A stretch of DNA of 64,000 nucleotides from an uncultured Candidatus Melainabacteria bacterium (GCA_934693235.1 CAKUUY010000003.1:68072-132071), one strand, 5' to 3'; positions 52,204 to 61,369 are shown, counted from the stretch's first letter. Notes: a model not told the origin generated them from the letters alone. Program-made: numbers and translations.

Positions 52204-52887
52204 ATGGTAAAATTAATTAACGAGAAAAATATAGACATTTTGTCGAATATTGCATATTCAATGATGCATGTGCAAGAAAGATTTACTCATATTTATGAAT
52301 ATAATAATCCTAAAATTTTTCCGTGCATCTATGTAATGTGGCATGCAAATCAGTTTCTCGTATATGGGATTGAAGATAAGGCTCATTTGAGTATTTTAAT
52401 CAGCAATTCCAAAGATGGTGAAATTGTCGCAAGAGCGGTTGCGAAAATGGGGTTTAAAGTTGTTAGAGGTTCTTCAGGTAAAAAAGGGGCTGTTGAATCG
52501 ACAATGCAAATGCTTCATCGTCTTAAAGATGGAGAATGTGTTGGAATTATGGTTGATGGACCGAGCGGTCCATTACATAAGGTTAAAAATGGAGCTATAA
52601 AGCTTGCTCAGATATCTGGAGCTCCGATTATCCCTGCGTATTGGTATTCACCTCAAAAAACTTTTATCAGTTTACCATCGTGGGATAAGATGAAAACACC
52701 GTTTGGAGATTGTAATATACTGAATATCTACGGAGAACCGATTTACGTAAATTCAGAAGCTACTAGTGAAGAACTTGCTCAGGTACGAGATGAAGTAAAA
52801 ACACAACTTTTAAAATTAGAAGAAGTTGCGCCTAAAATTTACAATGAGGCAAAAAAACAAAAAAGATGGAAAAAGAGAAAACAATAA
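52204..52887 (+). CDS. Lysophospholipid acyltransferase-like protein (DUF374)
   Basis: 227 residues. The conserved core is VMWHANQFLVYGI (the His-containing block), ISNSKDGEIVARAVAKMGFK, VVRGSSGKKGAVESTMQML, GIMVDGPSGPLHKVKNGAIK and IPAYWYS. DUF374 proteins are related to lipid acyltransferases acting on lipid A or phospholipids at the inner membrane. A TATAAT ends only 6 bases before the ATG, and GGAG abuts the start, so the mRNA may be leaderless or the start may be slightly later. It overlaps the nitrilase gene by 22 bp. Confidence 0.86.
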   Translation: MVKLINEKNIDILSNIAYSMMHVQERFTHIYEYNNPKIFPCIYVMWHANQFLVYGIEDKAHLSILISNSKDGEIVARAVAKMGFKVVRGSSGKKGAVESTMQMLHRLKDGECVGIMVDGPSGPLHKVKNGAIKLAQISGAPIIPAYWYSPQKTFISLPSWDKMKTPFGDCNILNIYGEPIYVNSEATSEELAQVRDEVKTQLLKLEEVAPKIYNEAKKQKRWKKRKQ

Positions 52888-53687
52888 ATGTTTCTGCTAT
52901 ACAAATGTGTGCAGAAATTGCGAATAAAAAAGCTAATTTTGAAAAAGTTAAGAAAATTGTTAACAGGGATGTAAGCGATGATGCTGATATTATCATACTT
53001 CCGGAAGTTTGGAATGTTGGTTGGTCGCCAAAACATTTTAGAGAAAATGCTGAAGAAATTCAAACAAGTGAGACAATTGATTTTCTTTCTGAGATTGCGA
53101 AAAATAAAAAAAGTTGGGTTATTGGTGGAAGTTTTATAACTGAAATAAACGGGCATTACTATAATACTTGTCCTGTGCTAAATCGGCATGGAGAATTGAT
53201 TGCAACTTATTCAAAAAATCATCTGTTTTCATATTATGGATGTGATGAGGGAAAATATGTCGAAGTTGGAGAGTATCCAGTAATGGTAGATATTGAGGGA
53301 GTCAAGACAGGTTTGACAATTTGTTACGATATAAGGTTCCCTGAAATATACAGAGCATACAGAAAAGCAGGTGCGGATTTGTTGGTAAATTGTGCTGCTT
53401 GGGGACTTAAAAAACCTGTTCCTTGGGAATGTATGACAAGATGCAGAGCAGTTGAAAACCAAGCTTATATGATTGCTTTAACCCAATCCGGCTATATTGA
53501 AAACGATGAATGGAATATAGGGCATTCTAGAATTATTGACTATAAAGGTGAATCGCTTATTGAAATAAAAGATCAAAAAGAGGGTGCAATGAACGTGATT
53601 CTTGATTTTACTCCGATGTATGATTTTAGAAAAAAATGTGCTTGTATTAATGATATTAGGGAAACATATGAGGTAAAAAGAGTATGA
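52866..53687 (+). CDS. Carbon-nitrogen hydrolase, nitrilase superfamily
   Basis: 273 residues. The catalytic triad is visible: Glu in ADIIILPEVWNVGW, Lys in ATYSKNHLFSYYGCDEG and Cys in GLTICYDIRFPEIYR. The pattern is closest to omega-amidases and other Nit2-like enzymes that hydrolyse alpha-keto amides such as 2-oxoglutaramate. It overlaps the acyltransferase upstream and the PBP4 gene downstream (ATGA), forming a three-gene operon. Confidence 0.93.
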   Translation: MEKEKTINVSAIQMCAEIANKKANFEKVKKIVNRDVSDDADIIILPEVWNVGWSPKHFRENAEEIQTSETIDFLSEIAKNKKSWVIGGSFITEINGHYYNTCPVLNRHGELIATYSKNHLFSYYGCDEGKYVEVGEYPVMVDIEGVKTGLTICYDIRFPEIYRAYRKAGADLLVNCAAWGLKKPVPWECMTRCRAVENQAYMIALTQSGYIENDEWNIGHSRIIDYKGESLIEIKDQKEGAMNVILDFTPMYDFRKKCACINDIRETYEVKRV

Positions 53688-55033
53688 GAAACTGGGTAAA
53701 ATTATTTATTTGTTTAACAGTCTTTTTAAGTGTGCAATGTGTTGCGTTTGCAAATTCAATTGATAAAACAATTGCTCAATCAGGTATAAATAAGGATGGC
53801 ATCTCTATTTCCATAAAAGATGTTGAAAATGGGAAAGTAGTGTATGAACGTAATGCTAAAAAACCATCAATGCCGGCTTCTACTCTAAAAATTGTTACTC
53901 TTGCTGCTTCACTTGATACGTTAGGCAAGGATTACAAGTTCTCAACAAAATTATATAAAAATACGAATAATGAACTTTTCTTAAAACTGGCTGCGGATCC
54001 GTTTTTGGCATCTTCTGATTTAAATAAAATATTTAAAACTGCTGTTGAGAGTAAAAAAATAATATCTCCAAAATTTATATATGTAGATGACTATGTTTTC
54101 GATAGTATCGAGTGGGGTGAGGGGTGGCAATGGGACGATGACTTGAATCCTTTAATGCAAAAGTTTAGTTCATATAATATTGATAGAAACTTGATAGGAA
54201 TAACGATTGCACCGACAAATTTGAATGCTCCGGCATATATATTTACATCAAAGTTTTACCCGATTACATTCATGAATCTTGTGACAACAGGAAATGAAAA
54301 CGATATTTCTATAAGCCGAAACAATTCAATATCTCCTGATATAATTACGCTTGAAGGTACAATAAAAAAACAGGAAGTAGTTTTAATACCGGTAAATCAT
54401 CCTAAAAGATATTTTATTTTAAGAATGGAAGAAGCTATTCGTGCAGCTAAAATGGATTATTATGGAAAGTTTGCACAAAGAAAATTGCCAATTGCAAATG
54501 TTTATTTAGTTGCACAGGCTGATCATGATATGTCAGATGCGATTGTTTCAATATTAAAAAACAGTGATAATTTTGTTGCAGAAACTGTTTTTAAATTAGC
54601 CGGTGGAAAATTTGTTAATAATACAGGTTCTCTCGCTAATTCTCAAAAAATGCTTAATAATTATTTTGAAAAACTTTCATTAAATGCAGAAGATATAAAA
54701 ATTGTAGATGGTAGCGGAGTTTCTAAAAATAATCTAATGACAACAAGTTTTATGACAGATTTTCTATCTAAGCCTGAAGTTATTAACTCAATAAAATCAG
54801 AACTCCCTACAGCGGGTGAGGGAACTCTTAAAAATAGAATGCTTTATTTTAAAGATAATTTGAGAGCCAAGACAGGAACTTTATCCGATGTAAGCGCGAT
54901 AACAGGATATTTGACGTCAAGAAACGGCAAATTGTACGCTTTTGATATTATGATTAATGATCCGAAGTCTAAGTCAGGCGATAAAAAATCATTGGAAGAA
55001 TACATTCTAAGAGATATTTATACTGATTATTAA
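53684..55033 (+). CDS. dacB: D-Ala-D-Ala carboxypeptidase/endopeptidase (PBP4, S13)
   Basis: 449 residues with a signal peptide (LFICLTVFLSVQCVAFA). Penicillin-binding motifs are SxxK at S66-K69 (PASTLKIVTLAASL), SxN at DGSGVSKNNLMT and KTG at RAKTGTLSDVSAITG. The enzyme trims or opens peptidoglycan cross-links in the periplasm. The large insertion between SxxK and SxN is typical of class C PBPs. It ends the operon, and its stop overlaps that of the convergent gene by 4 bp. Confidence 0.94.
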   Translation: MRNWVKLFICLTVFLSVQCVAFANSIDKTIAQSGINKDGISISIKDVENGKVVYERNAKKPSMPASTLKIVTLAASLDTLGKDYKFSTKLYKNTNNELFLKLAADPFLASSDLNKIFKTAVESKKIISPKFIYVDDYVFDSIEWGEGWQWDDDLNPLMQKFSSYNIDRNLIGITIAPTNLNAPAYIFTSKFYPITFMNLVTTGNENDISISRNNSISPDIITLEGTIKKQEVVLIPVNHPKRYFILRMEEAIRAAKMDYYGKFAQRKLPIANVYLVAQADHDMSDAIVSILKNSDNFVAETVFKLAGGKFVNNTGSLANSQKMLNNYFEKLSLNAEDIKIVDGSGVSKNNLMTTSFMTDFLSKPEVINSIKSELPTAGEGTLKNRMLYFKDNLRAKTGTLSDVSAITGYLTSRNGKLYAFDIMINDPKSKSGDKKSLEEYILRDIYTDY

Positions 55034-55446
55034 TTGTTGTCTCCCATAATAATTTTACAAATCGCTCCTACTAAACCTCCAATAGTACCTAATACAATTG
55101 CGGTTTGTATTCTTGCTTTAGGTAAAAGGTTTTTGATGTTTCTGTAGGCTTTTGAATATTTTGGCGAACCTAATAAATCTGCCAGTTTTGCTTCCATTGT
55201 GTTGCTTTTGCAAGCTTCATGCAGAATCTCACGTCCATCTTGTAGTACTTTATGAGCAGCATGTTGATCTGACGAAGCATTACTCATAAGATTTTTTGAA
55301 AGAGTTTTTTCAAACACATCAGGTTTTTGTGTCAAAAGTTGTTCCAAATTGTACTTTCGAGGAGCAATAGTGTACCCTATTCCAGCTCCAACAATTCCAG
55401 TCATAATGCCAACTTCAGCAGGTGAAACAGTATTATACTGAGTCAT
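55030..55446 (-). CDS. Small protein with glycine-rich hydrophobic ends
   Basis: 138 residues, unrecognised. Hydrophobic Gly-rich segments lie at both ends (VGIMTGIVGAGIGYTIAP and AIVLGTIGGLVGAICKIIMG) with a soluble helical middle (EQLLTQKPDVFEKTLSKNLM). It could be a membrane hairpin or a membrane-active peptide-like protein. AGGAGG stands before the ATG. It is similar in style to the 48326 protein. Confidence 0.75.
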   Translation of the reverse strand: MTQYNTVSPAEVGIMTGIVGAGIGYTIAPRKYNLEQLLTQKPDVFEKTLSKNLMSNASSDQHAAHKVLQDGREILHEACKSNTMEAKLADLLGSPKYSKAYRNIKNLLPKARIQTAIVLGTIGGLVGAICKIIMGDNN

Positions 55447-55601
55447 AGTAACCTCCTAAAAATATAATAAACACTCGTATCATTATTTAAACTCATAATA
55501 GAACTTTTTGTGGATATTATGCAAGAGAATTTACATATCGTAACAATTCGTAAAAAGTGGTGAGTTATGCTACTATTATAAAAATAAGTGAAAGGAGAAA
55601 T

Positions 55602-56474
55602 ATGGAGCCTTTTGTTACAATAATTACACCGACGTACAATTTATTAGAAAATAATTTAGCGGATGATTTTAATCTTTTAATATCGTTATTGGATATACAA
55701 ACTTATCCGAATATTGAACATATGGTAATTGATAATGCTTCAAATGACGGTACAGTTGAAATGTTAAAGGATTATAAAAATAAGGGATTTTTTAAGTTTT
55801 TTTCCGAAAAAGATACAGGAAAATTTAATGCATACAATAAAGGTGTAATGCGTGCAAAGGGAAAGTATGTAACTTTTTTGAGCTGTGATGACTTTATTCA
55901 TGACATTACGGCAATTTATGATATTGTAAATCTTATGGAAGACAACGAAATTGATTTTACATTTGCACCTGCATATTGTAGACACCCTGAAGGATTTGTT
56001 TTCTTGTTTAATCCATCTATGCACAATGCTTTTCAGGTAATGCCTTGTGCAAGACAGGCAATGTTTTTTAGAAAATCCATGATTGAAAAAGAAAACTATT
56101 TTGATGAAAAATTTAAAACAATGTCTGATTTTGATTTTATTATGCGAATAATAATGAAGGGTTATAAACCGGGGTATTTTGATACAAATTACGTAACTTA
56201 CAAATTAGGCACAAAGGTATTGGCAGATCCTGTTAAGTCAGAAAATGAAAGTAAGGCTATTTATTATAAAAACTTTAGAAATTTGTACTCCTTGAATGAA
56301 GATATGCTTGACAAAATGGTGAAGTATTCAGAATTTCCAAAACCTCTTTTGGATAAATTAGTGAGATATTTCCCGGAAGCTGATAGAGATTTGTTTTATG
56401 AAAAGTGTGAACAAATGCACGGTATAAGAGTTAAAGCTATTGATCAGCAAAAAAGAGCTCAAGAAAATATGTAA
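55602..56474 (+). CDS. Family 2 glycosyltransferase
   Basis: 290 residues from the ATG at 55602 (AAAGGAG upstream). The GT-A core is clear: FVTIITPTYNLLENN, NIEHMVIDNASNDGTVEML, FSEKDTGKFNAYNKGVMRAK, and LSCDDFIHD in place of the usual DDD metal site. EKENYFDEKFKTMSDFDFIM is the later acidic region. It would transfer a sugar from a nucleotide donor in surface polysaccharide synthesis. A sugar-modifying oxidoreductase gene follows. Confidence 0.93.
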   Translation: MEPFVTIITPTYNLLENNLADDFNLLISLLDIQTYPNIEHMVIDNASNDGTVEMLKDYKNKGFFKFFSEKDTGKFNAYNKGVMRAKGKYVTFLSCDDFIHDITAIYDIVNLMEDNEIDFTFAPAYCRHPEGFVFLFNPSMHNAFQVMPCARQAMFFRKSMIEKENYFDEKFKTMSDFDFIMRIIMKGYKPGYFDTNYVTYKLGTKVLADPVKSENESKAIYYKNFRNLYSLNEDMLDKMVKYSEFPKPLLDKLVRYFPEADRDLFYEKCEQMHGIRVKAIDQQKRAQENM

Positions 56475-56480
56475 ATGTAT

Positions 56481-56508
56481 TTGCAAAAAAATCTTTGAGT
56501 AGTATGAT
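56481..56508 (+). promoter_or_regulatory. Promoter of the Gfo/Idh oxidoreductase gene
   Basis: TTGCAA (56481-56486), 16 bp, TATGAT (56503-56508). The leader then contains a small AGAGG-GAAA-CCTCT hairpin (56524-56537). Confidence 0.55.
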
Positions 56509-56567
56509 ATAGTAGGTAGGATAAGAGGGAAACCTCTGGATGTAATTAAAAAGATTAGGAAAATAAA

Positions 56568-57566
56568 ATGAGAGAACAAAAAGTTGCCGTAATTGGTTGC
56601 GGTGTATGGGGAAGAAATATTGTCCGAAATTTTTACAATTTGAATGTTTTGGATACGGTTTGTGATATTGATGATGAGAATTTGAAAAAAGTAACAGAAC
56701 AATACCCAGGGGTAAAGGTTACTAAGGATTTTCATGACATAATTAATAACGAAAAAATTACCGGTGTTTGTGTTGTAACACCGAGTCACACTCACTACAA
56801 GATGGTAAAAGCTATGCTTGAGGCGGGTAAGAATGTTTATGTAGAGAAACCTATTTCTACTGTTGCTGCGGAAGCTAGAGATTTGTCTCAATTGGCTCAT
56901 GAAAAAGGTTTAGTTTTAATGGTTGGACATTTATTATTGTACCATCCAGCGGTAAACAGATTAAAAATGCTTATTGAAGAGGGAGCATTAGGTAAAATTA
57001 TTTATGCACAAAGTGATAGGTTAAACGTAAACTATTTCAAAAATGACAGAAGTGTAATGTGGGATTTAGCTCCGCATGACGTTTCAATGATTTCTTATGT
57101 AATAGGTAAAGCCCCAGTGCATGTAGTTTCCGCTATGGGTTGTTCTTCTGACCAAAATGAGATTATGGATATTACTCATGTTGGAATTCAATTTGAAGAT
57201 GGTATATTAGGTCACATTTCTGAAAGTTGGATTACGCCGAGAAAGCATGTCCAACTTCTAGTCAGAGGAACTAAAGCAACTGCTATTTTAGATGATACTG
57301 TTTCAGAAAATAAACTTGTAATTTATGACAACTTTGTGAAAGATAATACTCAAAATATTAAACTTGATTATCTTGAAATTGAACCACTTAAACTTGAATG
57401 CCAACACTTTGTCAGCTGTTGTGCTTCCGGTAAAAAAGCCCGTTCAGACGGAGATAACGGATTTATGGTAACTCAGATTTTAGAAGAAGCTGAAAAAATT
57501 ATGTTGGGTGATAAAGTAAAAAAACTTGATGAAGTAAATTATGCTCTATCAAGAACTAAAAAATAA
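56568..57566 (+). CDS. Gfo/Idh/MocA-family NAD(P)-dependent sugar oxidoreductase
   Basis: 332 residues. The Rossmann motif is VAVIGCGVWGRNIVRNF, followed by NVYVEKPISTVAAEARDL (EKP, with the catalytic Lys) and a C-terminal substrate domain with SDRLNVNYFKNDRSVMWDLA and PHDVSMISYVIG. The sequence is closest in style to WlbA/WbpB enzymes that oxidise UDP-N-acetylglucosamine derivatives at C3. The neighbouring glycosyltransferase gene fits such a role in surface sugar synthesis. Confidence 0.9.
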   Translation: MREQKVAVIGCGVWGRNIVRNFYNLNVLDTVCDIDDENLKKVTEQYPGVKVTKDFHDIINNEKITGVCVVTPSHTHYKMVKAMLEAGKNVYVEKPISTVAAEARDLSQLAHEKGLVLMVGHLLLYHPAVNRLKMLIEEGALGKIIYAQSDRLNVNYFKNDRSVMWDLAPHDVSMISYVIGKAPVHVVSAMGCSSDQNEIMDITHVGIQFEDGILGHISESWITPRKHVQLLVRGTKATAILDDTVSENKLVIYDNFVKDNTQNIKLDYLEIEPLKLECQHFVSCCASGKKARSDGDNGFMVTQILEEAEKIMLGDKVKKLDEVNYALSRTKK

Positions 57567-57587
57567 GAATAAAATTGGGAGACATCA

Positions 57588-58199
57588 ATGGATATTAAGA
57601 ATAATATGGCGAATATCGTTTCAGTTGCAAGGATTTTTGTGGCTTATGTTGCAATAGCTTGTCTTTATGAAAAAACAACTTGGGCATATATAATTGCCTT
57701 TGTTCTCACTATAATTGCTTTTTCAATGGATGGCTTAGACGGCTATCTTGCTCGAAAATTTAATCAATCATCTGAGTGGGGTTCTGTTTTAGATATTCTT
57801 GGAGATAGAATTGTTGAAGTTTCATATTGGGTTGTATTTGCTGTAATGGGATGGATAAATATTGTTTTCCCTTTAATTTGTGTTGCAAGAGCTTTTACAA
57901 CAGACGGAATTAGAAGTGTAGCTTTATCAAAAGGTATGACAGCATTTGGAGATAAAACAATGCAGTCAACATCTTGGGGAAAATTTATTTGTGCTTCAAG
58001 ATTTATGAGGATTAGTTATGCAGTTGCTAAAGTTTTGGCATTCTTGTTATTGATTGTTGTGAATACTCCAGGCATGGAACTTTGGAACGGAATATTTACT
58101 TTACACCTAGTGACAATGATATTTGCTTGGGCTGCAATTATATTCTGTGTAGTTAGAGCTATTCCTGTTGTTGTAGAAAGCCCAAAATTATTTAAGTAG
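57588..58199 (+). CDS. CDP-alcohol phosphatidyltransferase
   Basis: 203 residues, four to five membrane helices. The signature DGLDGYLARKFNQSSEWGSV continues with LDILGDR, fitting DGxxAR-G-D-D. This enzyme class swaps CMP of CDP-diacylglycerol for an alcohol, giving phosphatidylglycerol-phosphate or a relative. The exact acceptor is not clear; PgsA-like is the simplest reading. TGGGAGA precedes the ATG. It is the second gene of the oxidoreductase-to-nnrD cluster. Confidence 0.9.
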   Translation: MDIKNNMANIVSVARIFVAYVAIACLYEKTTWAYIIAFVLTIIAFSMDGLDGYLARKFNQSSEWGSVLDILGDRIVEVSYWVVFAVMGWINIVFPLICVARAFTTDGIRSVALSKGMTAFGDKTMQSTSWGKFICASRFMRISYAVAKVLAFLLLIVVNTPGMELWNGIFTLHLVTMIFAWAAIIFCVVRAIPVVVESPKLFK

Positions 58200-58212
58200 A
58201 GGCGCGTAAACA

Positions 58213-58662
58213 ATGGCTAAACTTAATATTGTATTATATGAACCTGAAATTCCTCAAAATACAGGAAATATTGCAAGACTTTGTGCTTGTACGGGAGCAA
58301 GCCTTTATCTTGTTGGTAAATTGGGCTTTTCGCTTTCAAGCAAATATACCAAACGTGCAGGACTAGATTATTGGGATAGTGTTGATTTACATAAAGTTGA
58401 TTCTATGGAAGAATTGTTTGGCGCCAATAAAGGTGCTAATTTTTACTATCTGACAACAAAAACAAAAAGATTGTATACAGATATAAAATTTCAAGATGGT
58501 GATTTTATAGTCTTTGGCCCGGAAACCAGGGGATTACCAGATACTTATGTTCATGATCATAATGCGTTAACAATTCCAATGAAAGAGGGGCAAAGAAGTT
58601 TAAATCTCTCTAATTCCGTTGCTATTGTTGCGTACGAGGTTATCAGACAAAATGGACTATAA
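58213..58662 (+). CDS. trmL: tRNA (cytidine/uridine-34 2'-O)-methyltransferase TrmL
   Basis: 149 residues, the minimal SPOUT form. The start is LNIVLYEPEIPQNTGNIARL, then RAGLDYWDSVDLH, FGPETRGLP and the AdoMet knot IPMKEGQRSLNLSNSVAIVA. It methylates the wobble ribose of certain Leu tRNAs. It starts 14 bp after the phosphatidyltransferase stop, and its end overlaps nnrD by 11 bp. Confidence 0.95.
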   Translation: MAKLNIVLYEPEIPQNTGNIARLCACTGASLYLVGKLGFSLSSKYTKRAGLDYWDSVDLHKVDSMEELFGANKGANFYYLTTKTKRLYTDIKFQDGDFIVFGPETRGLPDTYVHDHNALTIPMKEGQRSLNLSNSVAIVAYEVIRQNGL

Positions 58663-59479
58663 TCTTCCTAAATTACCAATAAGAGAAGAAAATTCTAATA
58701 AAGGAACTTTTGGCAAGATTTTGAATGTTTCCGGTTCTGAATATATGTCCGGAGCTGCAATTTTGTCGTCACTCGCTGCGTATCGGGTAGGTGCAGGGTA
58801 TGTTGAACTGGTCAGTCATAGAAATGTTTTGAAAGCTGTGGCTTGTCAAGTGCCAGAAGTTGTTCTTGTCCCTTTGGAAAAATTAAATGATGCAATTAAA
58901 AATTCAACCGTTTTGTTAATAGGTTGTGGTTTGTCCACAAATGAGGATGCGGTTGCAATATTTAAGCAGGCAATTGAACTTGCAGTCGAAAAAGATTTAC
59001 CCACTATTATAGATGCAGACGGTCTTAATGTTTTGGCAAAAAATCAAGTGAAACTTCCTAAAAATGTAATACTTACTCCTCATCCTAAAGAGGCAGCAAG
59101 GTTATTAAATTGTTCTTTAGATGTGGTTTTGAATGATATGAATACAGCTGCTAAAAAGATTTGTGAAAGATATAATAGTGTTACTGTTTTGAAATCTCAT
59201 ACAACAATTGTGATGTCACCGAGTGGAGAATTTTATTTCAATACAACAGGTAACAATGCTCTTGCAAAAGCCGGAAGTGGGGATGTTTTATCAGGTATGA
59301 TTTCAGGTTTAGTTGCTCAAAAGATGACTGTATTTGAAGCAAGTGTTTTAGGTGTTTATTTGCATGGCTTAGCCGGTGATTTAGCGAAAGAAGACCTGAG
59401 TGCATATGGAGTTTTGGCTTCAGATACAATCAGGTACGTTACTTTAGCTATAAAAAATTACTTAAATTGCAATATTTAG
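58652..59479 (+). CDS. nnrD: ADP-dependent NAD(P)H-hydrate dehydratase
   Basis: 275 residues from the ATG at 58652; the longer frame reads into trmL. It repairs hydrated NADH and NADPH. Key strings are GKILNVSGSEYMSGAAILSS, VGAGYVELVS, IIDADGLNVLAKN, LTPHPKEAARLLN and NNALAKAGSGDVLSGMISG (nucleotide and catalytic Asp). The epimerase half NnrE, often fused to it, is absent here. Its end overlaps the convergent 77-residue gene by 18 bp. Confidence 0.93.
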   Translation: MDYNLPKLPIREENSNKGTFGKILNVSGSEYMSGAAILSSLAAYRVGAGYVELVSHRNVLKAVACQVPEVVLVPLEKLNDAIKNSTVLLIGCGLSTNEDAVAIFKQAIELAVEKDLPTIIDADGLNVLAKNQVKLPKNVILTPHPKEAARLLNCSLDVVLNDMNTAAKKICERYNSVTVLKSHTTIVMSPSGEFYFNTTGNNALAKAGSGDVLSGMISGLVAQKMTVFEASVLGVYLHGLAGDLAKEDLSAYGVLASDTIRYVTLAIKNYLNCNI

Positions 59480-59695
59480 TCTTTTGCCAGCAGCACTTTT
59501 TTCTGCGATATCGCCAATTGAAGCATAAGGACTTGAGTAAACAGCTTGTGCAGGTTTTACTTCTTTAGGTAAAGCGATTTCAATTTTTGGCAAAATTGTT
59601 GATGCTTTAATGACGTTTACTGTTTCTTTTGCTGCTGACTTTGCCATAGCAGGAACAGCTTCTCTACCAGTGATAAATGCTAAATTATTAACCAT
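59462..59695 (-). CDS. Small protein, unrecognised
   Basis: 77 residues from the ATG at 59695, which has AAAAGGAG about 7 bp upstream. It starts MVNNLAFITGREAVPAMAKS and includes STILPKIEIALPKEVKPAQA. There is no known domain and no signal peptide. The strong ribosome binding site supports expression. It is convergent with nnrD and overlaps it by 18 bp. Confidence 0.65.
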   Translation of the reverse strand: MVNNLAFITGREAVPAMAKSAAKETVNVIKASTILPKIEIALPKEVKPAQAVYSSPYASIGDIAEKSAAGKRLNIAI

Positions 59696-59832
59696 ATCGG
59701 TCTCCTTTTCTATTTTATTAACTATTTTTATTTCAACCATATGCATTAATACAGCTAAAAATAAATTTTGCTACTTTTAATCATTTTTGATTAATAAATG
59801 TTAATAAAATAATAATATTCCGAGAATTGTGT

Positions 59833-60969
59833 TTAACAATTAGTCAGTTTACCTAGGACGACTCGACGAGACGCACCTGTACAAGACGGCAGGTTGTTTG
59901 GAATGTTGTAGTATGTACAGTATCCAAGTAAGGCAAAGGCCATAACTTCCTTGAAGTTATTAGAAATACCATAAGCTTCATGCGTTTTCAAATTAATATG
60001 TTTAGGCAAATAATGTCTCAAATATTTCATTAAAGTTGGGTTATAAGCTCCGCCTCCGCCAATGATTACTTCTTCCACATCAATATCAGGGTAAATAAAG
60101 TTTTCATATGCTTTGGCAATAGTTTTAGCAGTCAAAGCTGTAACTGTTGCAATAACGTCTTCAGGTTGTTTGGTACCAAAACGCAAAGCATTTTCAATAT
60201 ATTCGGGAGAAAAATATTCTCTACCTGTAGTTTTTGGTGGAACTTTAAAATAGTATTCATCTTGCATAAGACATTCTAGCCAGCTTTCAGAAACTTTTCC
60301 ACTATCAGCGACTTTACCGTCTTTGTCGTATGGTTGATTGTAAAATTTATTCATACAATAATCAATCATAATATTGCCTAAACCAGTATCAAAACCAAAT
60401 GTTGGAAAGTCTTTTGAAACAACAGTAACGTTTGAAATTCCACCGATATTTTGGATAAGCACATTTTTCTTTAGCGGTTTAAACCATTTTTCATCTGCAA
60501 AACAAACTAAAGGAGCCCCCTCGCCATTTGCAGCAATGTCAGCTTCTCTGAAATTTGAGATTGTTAAACAACCAGTTTCTCTTGCAATGACAGAGCTTTC
60601 TCCGATTTGTAAAGTGCTTTTTAAAGAAATTTTGTCTAAGTTTTCTTCTTTTGGAGAGTGGTATATTGTTTGTCCATGACTTGCAATAAAATCCGGCTTT
60701 TTATGCTCTGATATCAGCATTTTACAAGCATCTGCAAAACAATGCCCTACCGCAAAATTCATTTGGCAAACATCTTTTACTGTAGCATCGCCGGAAAATA
60801 ATTGAAAAATTTTTGCTCTGATGTGTTCTGGGTATTTGTAGTTAATTCCGGAAATCAGCTTAACTGAGAAATCCGGATGCACTTCGCATAATCCAGCATC
60901 AATACTGTCGCAAGAAGTCCCGGACATTAATCCTATAACAAGTTTTGTTTCTAACCCATCCATGACCAT
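59833..60969 (-). CDS. anmK: Anhydro-N-acetylmuramic acid kinase
   Basis: 378 residues. It phosphorylates and opens anhydroMurNAc in peptidoglycan recycling. Motifs are VIGLMSGTSCDSIDAGL, ASHGQTIYHS, GEGAPLVCFADE, QNIGGISNVTVV, GFDTGLGNIMIDYC and VIIGGGGAYNPTLMKYL. No ribosome binding site precedes the ATG at 60969 or the next ATG at 60963; a TATAAT ends 2 bp upstream of the first, so the mRNA may be leaderless. A hairpin with a T-run lies just beyond. It is monocistronic. Confidence 0.93.
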   Translation of the reverse strand: MVMDGLETKLVIGLMSGTSCDSIDAGLCEVHPDFSVKLISGINYKYPEHIRAKIFQLFSGDATVKDVCQMNFAVGHCFADACKMLISEHKKPDFIASHGQTIYHSPKEENLDKISLKSTLQIGESSVIARETGCLTISNFREADIAANGEGAPLVCFADEKWFKPLKKNVLIQNIGGISNVTVVSKDFPTFGFDTGLGNIMIDYCMNKFYNQPYDKDGKVADSGKVSESWLECLMQDEYYFKVPPKTTGREYFSPEYIENALRFGTKQPEDVIATVTALTAKTIAKAYENFIYPDIDVEEVIIGGGGAYNPTLMKYLRHYLPKHINLKTHEAYGISNNFKEVMAFALLGYCTYYNIPNNLPSCTGASRRVVLGKLTNC

Positions 60970-60982
60970 GATTATATAATAT

Positions 60983-61009
60983 AAAAAAGCTTGCGATAAC
61001 GCAAGCTTT
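60983..61009 (-). terminator. Terminator-like hairpin upstream of anmK
   Basis: AAAGCTTGCG and CGCAAGCTTT form a perfect 10-bp stem with a TTAT loop, followed on the minus strand by six T. It would end the transcript of the small upstream frame or attenuate anmK. Confidence 0.75.
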
Positions 61010-61093
61010 ATAATATCAACTATCTCCTCATCCCCATAAATTCTTTTTTCTTCCCAAATAATCCGTAAATAAAAAATCCCTAATCATGCACTT

Positions 61094-61264
61094 CTATTGT
61101 TCAATACTTTTACCAATACTTCTTTTCTTAATAAATCTTTTAACATTTTTTCTTTTCCTAAGATTTTCAACTATCTTAATGCCATCACCTCTTTCTACTA
61201 CGAAACTATCTCCTACTGCCATTCTTTGGGTTGTTATTTCGCTCTCTTTTGAGCTCCTCCACAT
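61094..61264 (-). CDS. Possible small basic protein
   Basis: A 56-codon frame (MWRSSKESEITTQRMAVGD onward) or 42 codons from the second ATG at 61222. The C-terminal half is very basic (NLRKRKNVKRFIKKRS). GGAGGAG lies 30 bp upstream of the second ATG, too far to be its ribosome binding site, but a terminator follows 85 bp after the stop. It may be a real small gene, a fragment or chance. Confidence 0.3.
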   Translation of the reverse strand: MWRSSKESEITTQRMAVGDSFVVERGDGIKIVENLRKRKNVKRFIKKRSIGKSIEQ

Positions 61265-61369
61265 TTCCTAATGTAAAACTAAGTAAAATATTTGACAAGT
61301 AAAAAAATATAAAATAAAATTTACAATTGACCATGCCCCTTGATAACACAAAGAAAAATTCAAGTTCTT

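Noticed and set aside
61086..61271. 61-codon plus-strand frame of hydrophobic residues
   Set aside because: No ribosome binding site, composition typical of the reverse of an AT-rich coding-like stretch, and a better small frame lies on the other strand.
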